NCBI GenBank assembly: GCA_900660155.1
Contig: CABFPE010000019.1
Span: 1,490,551-1,554,550 of the forward strand
Direction: 5' to 3'
DNA length: 64,000 bases
Source of the DNA: Hofstenia miamia
Lineage: Eukaryota > Xenacoelomorpha > Acoela > Hofsteniidae
Below the pieces are notes generated by a model that had not been told where the DNA came from, did not search any database, and was given only the letters and a program-made list of their open reading frames with translations. This document shows positions 11,870-22,870 of this stretch, piece by piece. How positions within the stretch are numbered: the stretch's first letter is position 1; each line of letters starts with the position of its first letter. The translations under genes and the position numbers were made by a program.

Positions 11870-13145
11870 TGCGTTGGGAGTTTTTTCAATTTTTATATAT
11901 TTCATTTATATTTCACTTGTAAGTACAATACAACTAATCAAATTCGACCAAGATAAAACAATATTTAGAAACTTGTTTCTTGGTAAGATAAAATATTTTG
12001 TATTTAGACTTTTTTACAATTTGAAAAACTGATAATCTCCAAGGAGATTAATTAAACACAGAATGTCTTTGTTTTCGTTAGAAAATTTTGAAATTTTCCT
12101 TCAATTATAAGGTGGGAGTAATGTCGAAATTTTATAAAATATATTTGAATGACGACTTATATTGATGTATAAATATATCTTTTCAGACCACTAGAGTTGA
12201 TTTTACAAACATTAATTGCGTAAATCTGTATTTTACATCTATCTACACCAGCTAAAAGTCGACTTAAATAATTAGGAACAAGGCTCTCCAAAAAATAATC
12301 TGTAATTGTTAAAATATTCACAAATGCAAACGTTTAAAAACGAGCGATTTGATTGTTTTAAAAATGTTGGTATTATAATATTAACAGTAAGTATATTCAA
12401 ACTTGTGCAAATTAAAAATAATTAATTTCATTAATAAGCAATGAAGTCAGCATTCAAACATTAATTTATTCCACAAATAATCATCTAAGAATTTGTGAAA
12501 GTCGATGTGCGTAATTTCTATAAACAAAGTTCCTATTCTATTCTAAAAAAGTATTTTTACTTTCTCCTGAAATCGATGTTCACTAAAATGTTATACTCCC
12601 CTTTTATAACGTCGTTTAAACCCAACTTTGAGCATATAAAAATGATTCCCAACACTAATATGAACAAATGAAAAAATGCATAAAAAGTTTATAAATTCGT
12701 TTCATTTTCCGTAGGACATATTTGTAGGAATTCCCTACTTAATTTTGACAAAAAATGTCTAGAAAAAGCACAAAATTGTTACATATTTCCAGGCATAATT
12801 ATCAGCGTTAGAGATATTTCAAAGCTTATACACGGTATAATAACTGTTGAAAGAATGCAAAAACATTAATAGAAATTAGCAAATAAAATACATTCGACAC
12901 AAGAAAAAGGATTTTTTGTCTGTTATATAATTTCCTTTCATTTTTTACATTAGTTATTACTCCCAGGCAAAACTTTCTGTAATGAATCAAGGTGACATTT
13001 TTTAATGGATTCATAATGTCGTTTTTTTTCGTAAAATTTGGCCTCATGAGTTGAAAAAAAACATTTGAATATGATAAGTTTATCGATCTGCTTTGGAATA
13101 GACATTGCCCTTACAAAATATTGAGGTGTATTAATGATATCAAGA
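11870..13145. other. AT-rich stretch, downstream flank of the zinc-finger gene
   Basis: No exon is recognisable. Near 13146-13151 the minus strand reads AATAAA about 300 bases beyond the stop of the 1065-aa gene, a plausible polyadenylation signal for it. Confidence 0.4.
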
Positions 13146-13457
13146 TTTATTCAAATGATATATCTATGACTTCGACCAAATGATTGCTACAAATGTAGAA
13201 ACAACAAAATTTGTATTTAATTAAAATAAATTCTTTAGAAGAAGCAAAATAAACATTAAGAAATACAAACTAATCTTCAAAACATGATGATATAAAACAA
13301 CATCTTAAACAAATCACTAGAAAATTCAACATCTATAGTCTTCTGTATTTGTAACATACGATAAAATAATGTACAGAGTAGAAGAACAAAAAGTCAGACA
13401 TTCAAGAATCGTTCAATTGCAAATTCGGTTGTTTTGAGAGCCTCATGCCAAGTGAAA

Positions 13458-16400
13458 CTAATCAATTATAAATTCAATATAATCTTTCTCAGGTTTCAAT
13501 GAGTTATCAGATGGTTCCTCTGAAAACATAGGAGAGGGGACTGAGTCGATATTCTCAGATATGTTTGCTAAATTCTTACTGCTGTTATGTTCGCATGAAA
13601 TGTTGAAACCTGAGTTATTTGTTGTGCAAGAATCTTCATTATTTAAATTCATTAAATGAGAAGTCTTTACGCAGCTATTTTCTGCTAAGAGATTAGCAGC
13701 ATTTTTGTTTAATGCTAAATTACTACTTGCCTTTGCTGCTGTAAGGTGCACATTAGTCCCACAAAATACAATTTCGTCATTCCTAGAATGATATGAAGAA
13801 GTTGTTTCGCTGCAATGAACTGATGAGGGGTTCATACATTCACTAGAAAGGCTATTTTTATTAGTACATTTTAAACTCTCATTATTATGTTGTGAATTAC
13901 AATTGTCAGAATTTTGACCAGCAGCATTGAAAATAGAATGGTCTTTTGAAGATGTTAATTTTTCAAATTCTTCTACAACTTGCGTTAAAGTAGAGTTATT
14001 AACTGCGGTATTCAGATTACTTTTTAAACTTTTTGGTAAACTAGTAATGGAAATGTCAGTTTGAAGTAATGCGTCAGCTTCTTCACTTAAACTTGAGGAA
14101 TTCTGTCTTTTTTCTAAAACGGAAGGTAAATTCTCAAATATTTGTTCATGGTTAGTAGAGATGTCAGATTCGAAATTAATACACGTGCTAACATCAGAAG
14201 ATGACACTTGATCACTGCATGTTCTAACAATAGATGAATGATTAGTTTCAGATGATGTGTTTGAGGATGGATGTGATAAAGATGAGGTAGTTGATTTTCG
14301 GGTTCTACTTATGTCTTTATTAAGCGCATCGTTACCATAACCATTTTCCTCATAATCAGTTCTGTCTTCACTTAAGGGATTATTAAGTATGTTTTCCTCT
14401 ACAACTGTGTGCGAAGAAGTAACTTGCGAAGATGAATTCTTCACTCCATTGGTTGCCTTGATCTCGAAATTTTCTACTTGAGGCATTTCTGCGGACGAGC
14501 TTTTTGTAGAAGAGACTAATTCTTCACTAATATTTGATGATTCAGAAACAAATTGGGAATTATTTACACTATCCTTAATACTTTTTTGCAGCAATAAGGA
14601 ATCAATTTTTGCGAGCAAACGCTTAGGTTTTTTCATAGGGATGGTCTTCGTTTCTATTTCTACTGGCCGTTTCAACATTTTGAACTTGGGGGATGATGAC
14701 ATTTCAGTAACCTTTTCATTATCATCGTTAACATCATTTTCATCATCATCAGACAAAGTATCTTGAAGAACATCGAATAGTGATTTTACTGGGGAAATAG
14801 GCTCTTCAACAGATTTAGTTTTATTATCAAAATTGTTGGAAAAGGCAAACGCTTTTTCTTCTTCGGTGTATTCCACGCTTAGATTAGCTGGTGCTGCCAG
14901 TGGAATAACTGTTACAAAGTCAGAGTTAACTTTAGTGGGAACTTGTATGTCACAACAATCTCCTGCATCTTGATAGCGTGGGGTTTGCGGAAAATGTTCA
15001 ATAACCGAGGCTCGGTTAAAAGTAATCGATTTAGCAGAATTCAATCGTGTAACGTGCTTACGAGCAACTGAAGATTTAATGTATTTTCTTCCAACAACAG
15101 TTTGAGCGATTAATGGCATTGAAGAATTGCACAATCGAATTGCAGCGGATTTATGTTTTCCATCACTGGTATTTTCAGTGCTATTTTCATAATATGTACA
15201 ATCCGAAAATTTGCAATACGTTAAATGTCTAATCATCTGAGATCCAATATTAGTGGAATACATACATTTACATGTGCAATCGCCAGGAAGCGCTCTATTA
15301 ATTTCGGCCATTGATGCAATGTTATCAAAATTAATAATGTCAGCATAGAAATGAGCTTTACATAAATGAAAACAAGCTGAACGAGCACAGTGAGTAACAT
15401 ATGAACACTTACTGCAACGGAATTCTTGATTAAAATGTAATGCCAAATTAAAGACGTACGATCCACATTCGATGCAGCGATCAAGCAAACCAGCACGATG
15501 CTTAGCAGACTTGTTACGAATATTTACAATAGAAGAATGTTTTTCGGAAATCTGTATTCCACAAGACTGAGTATTAGATAAGCTTAATAACAAGTCAATA
15601 CTGGAAGGCTTCAAAGAGGAAGATATATTTGACACATGTTGCTTAGGAACTAATGTTTGACTTAAAGTGGGTTTGGGCAGATAGTGATTTCTGATATATA
15701 AATTAAATTTTTCTAAAGAAATTGTAGAACAACTGCGGTGTTGCAACTCAATATGCATTTTCATCAATAAACTACTCCTAACAAATATTAAGCGGCAATA
15801 AGAACACTTCACATTTTCCTTTCGATGGAAATGAAGTTTTATGTGATTAATAAAATGAGGCGCGGTAACTGAAACATCCAAACAGAAACGACATAAAAAG
15901 TACGACGTATTTTCATGTTCAGTTTTAAAATGACAGATTAAACTGGAATAAATACTAGTTTGATATCCACACGCTCTGCACATGTAGGGCATTTCATGGA
16001 TACCATGTCGATTGAACATGTGCATTAAGTAGGATTGATGTTCCCAAAAAGTGTAATCACAAATTTTGCATTTCGAGCGGGAATCTTTGCATCTGTGATA
16101 ACAGTTTGTATGTGTCTTTAGGCTGATGAGATCTCCAAAACGCATAAAGCATTCTTTACAGGTATTATTAACATCACATTTCACTTCCGGTGAGCGCCAA
16201 AAATGTTGATCTATATGATTCATAAAAGTAATATTACTGCTAAATCTGAGATTCTGGCAACTATCTTGAAATGTACATGAAAAAACATGAACACCCCGGC
16301 GAGTTGGCTTCTTACTTGGTAAGGTGGCGTAAAAAATATCGTATTTTTTCTTTATGACTAAGTCAACAATTTCAGCTTCATTAAGTTTTCGTAAAACTAC

Positions 16401-16655
16401 TGGAGTCTCCACCATTGACGGTCGAGATTGAGCAAATCTGGGTGAGGTAAGTGGTATGCCGTTAATAGCACGAGGTTGTGAATTGACTGAATTTAACAGC
16501 ACAGGTTGTACGGAAACATTAGGCCGGTGTAAGGCTTGACTTGAGTGAACTGCCGGACGTAAGGGTGGTTTATTAGAAATAGAAATAACGTTATTAGGTC
16601 TTTTAGGTATATTGACAGCTGCAACAAATTCGATTTCGTCATCAGAAGCTGTCAT
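13458..16655 (-). CDS. POGZ/ZNF280-like multi-C2H2 zinc-finger protein (1065 aa)
   Basis: One uninterrupted frame of 1065 codons. After a low-complexity N-terminus (residues 1-95), a block at about 96-310 carries six C2H2-like fingers (about 127-151, 166-187, 196-217, 226-247, 255-276, 284-306). The string HEMPYMCRACGYQTSIYSSL at about 220-239, with the following CHFKTEH and CRFC, closely resembles the finger array of vertebrate POGZ and ZNF280 proteins. A second Cys-rich part (about 390-480) holds CIECGSY, CSKCSY and CKCMYS. The C-terminal half is Ser/Asn/acid-rich, with an acidic run (DDDENDVNDDNE) and a basic MKKPKRLLAK segment that may be a nuclear signal. Role inferred from the family: nuclear, chromatin-associated DNA-binding protein. 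The start is chosen at MTASDDEIEF; the preceding minus-strand bases read CATATTTAG, a possible splice acceptor, so an upstream 5'UTR exon is likely. No POGZ-like DDE domain is seen. Confidence 0.85.
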   Translation of the reverse strand: MTASDDEIEFVAAVNIPKRPNNVISISNKPPLRPAVHSSQALHRPNVSVQPVLLNSVNSQPRAINGIPLTSPRFAQSRPSMVETPVVLRKLNEAEIVDLVIKKKYDIFYATLPSKKPTRRGVHVFSCTFQDSCQNLRFSSNITFMNHIDQHFWRSPEVKCDVNNTCKECFMRFGDLISLKTHTNCYHRCKDSRSKCKICDYTFWEHQSYLMHMFNRHGIHEMPYMCRACGYQTSIYSSLICHFKTEHENTSYFLCRFCLDVSVTAPHFINHIKLHFHRKENVKCSYCRLIFVRSSLLMKMHIELQHRSCSTISLEKFNLYIRNHYLPKPTLSQTLVPKQHVSNISSSLKPSSIDLLLSLSNTQSCGIQISEKHSSIVNIRNKSAKHRAGLLDRCIECGSYVFNLALHFNQEFRCSKCSYVTHCARSACFHLCKAHFYADIINFDNIASMAEINRALPGDCTCKCMYSTNIGSQMIRHLTYCKFSDCTYYENSTENTSDGKHKSAAIRLCNSSMPLIAQTVVGRKYIKSSVARKHVTRLNSAKSITFNRASVIEHFPQTPRYQDAGDCCDIQVPTKVNSDFVTVIPLAAPANLSVEYTEEEKAFAFSNNFDNKTKSVEEPISPVKSLFDVLQDTLSDDDENDVNDDNEKVTEMSSSPKFKMLKRPVEIETKTIPMKKPKRLLAKIDSLLLQKSIKDSVNNSQFVSESSNISEELVSSTKSSSAEMPQVENFEIKATNGVKNSSSQVTSSHTVVEENILNNPLSEDRTDYEENGYGNDALNKDISRTRKSTTSSLSHPSSNTSSETNHSSIVRTCSDQVSSSDVSTCINFESDISTNHEQIFENLPSVLEKRQNSSSLSEEADALLQTDISITSLPKSLKSNLNTAVNNSTLTQVVEEFEKLTSSKDHSIFNAAGQNSDNCNSQHNNESLKCTNKNSLSSECMNPSSVHCSETTSSYHSRNDEIVFCGTNVHLTAAKASSNLALNKNAANLLAENSCVKTSHLMNLNNEDSCTTNNSGFNISCEHNSSKNLANISENIDSVPSPMFSEEPSDNSLKPEKDYIEFIID

Positions 16656-17519
16656 CTAAATATGGTAAGAAGTTTGAAAAAGATATGATACAAGTGGGAA
16701 TTTAAGCAAAGAATTTTCTAACGCAACATTATACGAATGCGGGAATCTTCATAATAAACTTTAAACTAACACAAAAATTATATGTTTAAACGTTAAATTT
16801 TAACTTACAATTTGAATTTTTAAAAGATAACGTGCACTTCATTATAACATCGTCTTAAATACATACCCAAAATAATTCTGCACGAACAAATGACTATTAG
16901 CATAGTGATATTCATCTAATGAATTGCAAAAATCGGAAATTAAATGGAAGCATCAGCTGAAGTACAACTATGTACAACACAAGACGATCTATATAGGCGC
17001 GACTTCACCGATGTGACAAAGCAGCTAATCCTCATGGAATGATTCAAATAATTATATGAGTTCATGAGAATTCATTCTGGACAGTGGATATTCAGAAACA
17101 ACCCGTTAAATAATATAATGAACATTTAAAAACTTTTCAAGAAATATTTTTTCATCTACATTGCAAATATATTGCATATTTCCCCTACCTCCTCCTAAAA
17201 ATATATGCACATGTTGGTGAAACAGCAGTTTAAACACGCTTTAAAATAGTCAAATGTTCCATTTTATATAAAGTTTATTAAGGAAAAACCAAAGAATGTA
17301 TTTAACAATAAACAACATTATTAAATCTAATCAAAATTCTATGCCAGCAGAAAAAATTGAAGGTAAAGAACAATATCATGTGAAGCCACGATAAAACTCC
17401 AGGATATAAAAGAAATTTTTGTTTTTATTAACTGGGTTTATAAAACTTATAAATTCGTGGGAATTCTTTACATTAAAACAATTCTCACGCAAATTTATGC
17501 ATTAATTAGAATAGAATCA
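16656..17519. promoter_or_regulatory. intergenic region between zinc-finger and THAP genes
   Basis: Holds the presumed 5'UTR/promoter of the minus-strand zinc-finger gene and the 3' end of the upstream THAP gene. The minus strand carries AATAAA-type signals near 17424 that could serve the THAP transcript. No core promoter motif can be assigned with confidence; the segment 16960-17030 is locally richer in GC. Confidence 0.3.
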
Positions 17520-17669
17520 CTATACTGATGGTGGACTTTTATCCGAGTCAATCAGGCCACTCGGTGAGCAAATATATGAATGTTGGAGAAATACAGAGGG
17601 AACTGCATTCGCTTTCAATCTTTTCTTCTGCAGATAAGGACCAGATCTTTGCCGTTTATCACTTGATTC
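17520..17669 (-). CDS. THAP protein, exon 2 (C-terminal 49 aa and stop)
   Basis: The minus strand reads ATCATTTAG followed by GAATCAAGT, a good splice acceptor, then an open frame of 49 codons ending in TAG at 17520-17522. The exon begins in phase 0, matching the end of exon 1. It contains RLKANAVPSVF, the AVPTIF-type box that closes THAP domains, 20-30 residues after the last zinc ligand in other family members. This makes it the continuation of the exon at 19343-19543. The spliced product would be 116 aa, a short THAP protein with little beyond the DNA-binding domain, unless alternative exons exist. The 1.67-kb intron holds no recognised element. Confidence 0.8.
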   Translation of the reverse strand, partial: ESSDKRQRSGPYLQKKRLKANAVPSVFLQHSYICSPSGLIDSDKSPPSV

Positions 17670-19342
17670 CTAAATGATAACTTTTAAGAAATAATCATAA
17701 TGAATGCAATTCTACTCATGAAAAAATATAAATGAATAATTTAGTTTGGATCAAAATTAAAAAAATCTAATATTAAAACTAATAATACATTTAACAGTAA
17801 AAAAATCAAATCAATATATTAGATTATCCCCAAATATAAGATCCAATTTTCACGGGATTCTAAGACTGATTAACATTTATACCCGAAATACCCGAAATTA
17901 TTGAATAGGGTCAGTGGTCGCGCAGGCGAAACCTTGGGTAGGATCTAGTTTTGAGATTGTCTTAGAGCACTGGATAAAAAGAGAGATTTTATAACAGCTT
18001 CTGAGTTACTGCAAGAGTTTGATTTTACGTGGAAATGAGGGCAACAATGACGATCGAGTATTGACTAAATTTGTTAATAAAAATCAAACAAAAAATATAT
18101 AAGGACGAAATTTGCATGGTTCTCGTGAAAACATATAAACACTCTGAAATATTCTAACCAATAAAAGAGTGACGATTTTCAGAGCGCTTTCGTGAAAACA
18201 CACATTTACTGTGGTAACAGCAGAATTTCGGTTGTGGCGCGCTTTTCAAAATGCAATATTAGATTTTTCAATTCAAGCATTACATTAATTTTGTCGTGTA
18301 ACACTTGGAATTATGTTGGGGAGGATTGGGTTGGGTACAGTGAAGTATATTAAAGTTGAGCACTACACGGATTATGTTGAAAGATTACCACTGCAAGGCG
18401 AAAAAATTCACCATCTTCCACAGGGAATTGTGCATTTTTTTACCGCGAACTCCAGCAATAAAGAAAATTTTACAGCGATATACAGCAATATATGGTCATG
18501 GTCAGCAAAGTGAATTTTTTTATATTTTATAGAAAAATCCCAAAAAGTCAATGACTTCTATTTATAAATTATTTGGTTAAAAGGGGCATTGAATATCAAA
18601 AATTTAAAATATCAGTTCTACAATTTTGGTTACGAAACACTTCTTATAGAAATACACTGAGAAAATATTTGAAATTGATAACATGGGTCCGTAATTAAAC
18701 ATATCTGCATGTAGTTGTTGTAAAATGGATGAATATTTTCATTTTTCCATTTTAGCAATGACCCCTTAGAAAAACCAAATTAATTGTTGCAATTGAAAAT
18801 GTGATATTAACTCACTGTTCTCAATACAGCGGACTTAATAAACAAATGAATAGCTTTGGCTATGTCTTGTACATGTTAAATTAGTGTATCAAATGAAAAC
18901 AAAATTATAATTTTATAAAAAACTGGTTAGTTGTATCATTTTTATACCAATCACTAAATTACAAAAGACGTAGTACAGTAACAAAACAATGCATTGGGAT
19001 TCAGTGTACAAATTGTTAAATGCATTAAGAAATAATTGTAGATAAATTGATTGTTTACAGAAAGTATTAATGATTGTCGCAGACGATAGTTTTCATTATT
19101 GCAATTATGAACTAAAAATATATCGTGGTTTAAAAATCGTGAAACTAGAATTTAAAAATGTAAATGAAGAAAATACCTAGCAAGCCTAAGTATGAACATC
19201 CACATCTAAACATTATATAAAATCTTCAAAAGCTATTTAGCTTAAAAATTAGAAAATTGACATCAAAGTAAATGAACAAAACAAAAAGTAAATGCATAAT
19301 AAATTTTGCATTAATCAATACCGAGCATCCAAAATGCCTTAC
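17670..19342 (-). other. intron of the THAP gene
   Basis: Bounded on the minus strand by GTAAGG after 19343 and AG before 17669. It is AT-rich. A plus-strand open frame at 18313-18513 (66 codons, starting MLGRIGLGTVKYIKVEHYTD) lies within it and is not obviously low-complexity, but no family was recognised and I do not call it a gene. Confidence 0.6.
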
Positions 19343-19543
19343 CAATGTAAGATCTGATTGAGTAAAATGTAATGAACAAAGGCACGAAGTTTTTGATGGC
19401 GTAAAATCTTTTCTTTGTAAAGCATCTATCCAGATCTTGCGCAATTTCTGGCAACGTGGAAATCTATGAAAAGTAACTCCTTCCTTTTTTGGTTGACTTG
19501 TGTAACCTGACTTGCATCCAATCGCAACGCAATGATTAGGCAT
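19343..19543 (-). CDS. THAP domain protein, exon 1 (67 aa)
   Basis: The frame starts MPNHCVAIGC, the usual start of a THAP domain; an in-frame ATG 13 codons earlier exists, but the family normally begins at this Met. The C2CH zinc ligands are visible as Cys5, Cys10, Cys56 and His59 (CSLHF). Conserved THAP landmarks also present are FHRFP at about 25-29 and Trp38 (KIWIDA). The exon ends at a GTAAGG donor, leaving phase 0, and joins the AVPSVF-containing exon at 17520-17669. THAP domains bind DNA sequence-specifically and derive from P-element transposases; this protein probably acts in the nucleus. Its target is unknown. The reading frame is intact in both exons. Confidence 0.88.
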
Positions 19544-21099
19544 ACAGCGAACCGCAATCGGAGGATTAACGGAGACGAACAAAATAATTTAACACCGTCA
19601 GCAACGCTACGAAAGAATAAACAGTATTTGACGCATGGTGGCGTTAACGAATTTTACTAACGCGAAAAGGACTAAACTAGACTTCAATTTCCGCTATCAG
19701 TAAATATATTTACACGCTATATTTAATGACAAGATCACTTGCATTTGATTGCAAACATTTTGCAAGAATTGTCAAGTCTACATTTTTCAAATTTTAGGAG
19801 TGTTATACAGTGAAGTGAGATTGCTTGTTATCAAAGATATTTTTAGTTTTTTTGTGTTAACCATTACACACTTCAATAGAAAGGTTTTTCATTTTGGCTA
19901 TTCACTTCCCTGCTTTTATTATTCTCTTATTTTACATTTGAAGATTCAGCAAACATGACTTAACAGCTATCACTCGAAACCATGAATTTCTTACGAGGTG
20001 CGGTTAGGGTGTGCCTTAAAGCAGCGGGAGTCACCCGTAGTTACAGATACGAGCACTCGCGCAAGTAGCAGAGCTGCAACTGTGTGTGGTATTAAAGAGC
20101 ATGAAATGAGCTAATCATCCTCCGTTTCTATGTGATAACCATTTGCACAGGTTAAGCTTTACACTGCTGATTAAAAGATTAAATTTATAGGTTGCTCAAT
20201 TTATTATTTTAGCATAAATATAAATGAACTTCGAAAGATGCTAATTTTAATGTCTGTAAAGTGTTGTTATCACTGGAATTGAAATATTTACTCTACCGAC
20301 ATACACTGCAAAATTCCAAACAAAATACAGCCTATAAGGTGGATTGAAAATTAATACTAACCAAATGCTTTTCGCTAAATTGTGAGGCTTAGACCCGTAT
20401 TTATTTAATACTTTTTTTTATGCACAGCAAAATCTTAGGCAAGACTCAGCCCGAACTAAAGCATGGCTCGGTTACAGCTCTGGCTGATAGGGCATGACGA
20501 AAAATTTGGATACTTGTGACGCATTCAAACTGAAATATCTTGATATCCTTTAATGCTTTCTATTTAACATATATTTCATGTATACAAAGTTACTTCGGTC
20601 ACCCACGATTACAAAAACATTGTAATTTCTATACGTCATATGAGAACCCCAATAGATCGCGTATTTTGTCTAAATAATGTTGACAAGTAAAACGTGTTCA
20701 TACACGGATAAAGCATGTGTTGCAAACCACAAGTTAGCGGACAAAAATGTATTGCCAAACTTGTTTGACAGCTGAATGTAAAAGTTAATTGAAAATATAA
20801 TTCGATAACTACAAATACATGAATATGAATATTAATCTGCATTTCTGTTTATTTTCAAAATTTGCACTGACAACCGATCATTAAAACCAAGCACCAAATC
20901 TAGCAGAAATTTGAATTTAAATAGGAACGCAAAATCAAATTCTTTATAGGTGATTTAAATATATCCGCTGGTCAAGATGGAACCGACCTTCAATCTAAGA
21001 ATCACGAGATTCAAAAGTTTTCACACTAACTTTTATTAAGAAGCGAGCAAATTTTAAGAAGCCATTTCTACATACATATTTGAGTAACACCACTAAAAT

Positions 21100-21121
21100 T
21101 TATATATATATATATATATAG
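21100..21121. repeat. (TA)n microsatellite
   Basis: Uninterrupted TA dinucleotides, about 11 units. Confidence 0.95.
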
Positions 21122-22158
21122 TGAAGGCCTCACAGTTGAAATCAAAGTAACAATTTCAAACTTTGCTTTCCACTTACAAAGAGTTTAGGAATAATGTTAC
21201 GCATTCTAGCAAATCCAAACTAAAAACATTATCCTATTCAAGTGTACAAAAATGACTGATTACTAAATTTAAAAGTTGTTTGCTATTGCAGACGCACACA
21301 AATTAGCTAAATCAATTCATGCTTGTACTCTAAACGTCGATAGGTAGGAGGAAGATGGGTTATAATTGATCACTTTTGAAAAAAAACTACCACAAATATC
21401 AAGACTTAATAATTATTTGATACTATTTAAAGCTCTTCTGAGAATAAATTCAAATTACAAATGTGTTTATTTGTATTTACCTTCAATACCTGACATATAA
21501 CAATATAACGAAACACTGTTATTGTCTAGCAATGGCAATAAAAACCACTGTCAATATATCTCAAGATAAACTAAAGTCGAAGCATTCTAAACTGCCCAAC
21601 TACGCATTTGTTTTCAAATGATGTGCGGCTTTAGGACTCTAATTTCGTTTTTAAAAGAAATAGCATTTTTACTTTTAGAACACTCATACTTAAAATTTCA
21701 TATGAAACAAAACCTATAACGAAATTTTTACAATACAAAAATGTTTCCACTCAGAAAAAGAAGACACTGGGTATTGGAAGTTGAATTAATGCTTGGGTCT
21801 GCACGAGCCATTATTAATTTGATATCCTAGAAGACTAACGACATCCAAAGAATATTTGTTTCTTCGTTGAACGTTGAACATAGCTTTCGTGCTGCTTCAA
21901 ATTTCTATCGTGCTTTTCTTGTGTATAGCCCGCAAAAGTTGTCAACAAAGTACGCGAAAGGGTCACATAGGTGATTACTAAGAATAAATTAGTTCACGAT
22001 GCGATGAAAAAAGGGACAGCAGACGCCAAACCCATACTTTTAGATTAGAATTATCTGCAACACTTTCAAAAGGACGCTCAATTTCACAGAACTCTATTTA
22101 ATGATGAGCACGACAAAGATAAAAAGTTGAATATGAAATAATGGATCCCCTCAACACG

Positions 22159-22178
22159 ATATATATATATATATATAT
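22159..22178. repeat. (AT)n microsatellite
   Basis: Uninterrupted AT dinucleotides, about 10 units. Confidence 0.95.
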
Positions 22179-22429
22179 CCATCCTAGACGACAAGCAACG
22201 TAAATGTGACGACACTATTTAGGTTTTCAGAATTTACTTCTGCATTCTAAAACCTGGACTCGTCTGGTTAAATTGTTGAGTTCTTATATTCTTTTATTTT
22301 AAAAAAATTGAGTTCATATTCATATCCGATAGTATCTCATTCCCATTTAGAATGTATTTTTGGATTCAGTTGAGACTCGGAAGAAGATGCTTTCAGGATG
22401 TTTTAAGAGGTTCAAGAGTGACTGGTATC

Positions 22430-22870
22430 AACCACATTGAATTCCTGGCATTTCGTGCCGAAGTTTGCTGACATCCAGAGGAAGGAGGAACAATATTGCT
22501 GGTTTTTACCTGCTGCTAACCAGCGAAATGATAATTCACGAAGTTCTCTGAGACATCGCAGTTTTCATCACACCAACAGTCCATTGTGTACCAATTTGAT
22601 ATCATCTAATGTCTCAGTTGTGTGAAGCATAAGCAGCCAACAGCGAAAGAGAATGTCATCAAGCAGCTGGACCTCAAGCACTACTCTGAGCCTTCGTTTG
22701 AGTCCCTCAATTTTATTCCTGATATCACGACTAACTACCCATATTTTATGGGGATCTTCAAAGCCAACATTGAAACATGTATTCTCCAGTGCATGTAATA
22801 CTACTTTTAGAAGTATTCCAAAAAGGAGAGGGCTCAATATGCGACAGCATAATATTTTCTGACTACACAG
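22430..22870 (-). pseudogene. RTE-like LINE reverse transcriptase fragment
   Basis: The minus-strand frame at 22568-22837 starts MSPLLFGILLKVVLHALENT, which matches the LSPLLFNLFLxxVL(H/D) block that follows the RT QGCV motif in RTE-type elements. It continues with LKRRLRVVLEVQLLDDILF, corresponding to the RL-AKTKV-x-ELLFADD region, then LLMLHTTETLDDIKLV, corresponding to ALMAHTEEDLQ. The catalytic A-D-D has become degenerate (LDDILFRCW). The segment is richer in GC than its surroundings. Only the RT palm remains, so this is a short, dead fragment. The plus-strand frame across the same bases is a shadow. Confidence 0.7.

Larger units (their letters stand above)
19544..22380. other. non-coding stretch upstream of the THAP gene
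   Basis: The first 150 bases or so (19544-19700) carry CG-containing sequence (GCAACGCTACG, GGCGTTAACG, ACGCGAAAAGG) and are the likely THAP promoter region. The rest is AT-rich with TA microsatellites at 21100-21121 and 22159-22178. Short open frames at 19749 and 20636 show no domain. I see no other gene. Confidence 0.4.

Noticed and set aside
15233-15496. Minus-strand frame inside the zinc-finger gene
   Set aside because: Overlaps the 1065-codon frame in another phase; the long frame has clear zinc-finger signatures.
17905-17960. SINE-like A-box (TAGGGTCAGTGG)
   Set aside because: No B-box in the next 60 bases and no poly-A or simple-repeat tail.
18313-18513. 66-codon plus-strand gene
   Set aside because: Composition is protein-like, but it lies antisense in the THAP intron, has no recognised domain and no clear splice acceptor; too weak to call.
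22653-22862. Plus-strand open frame rich in Ser/Thr/Leu
   Set aside because: Antisense shadow of the RTE-like RT fragment.
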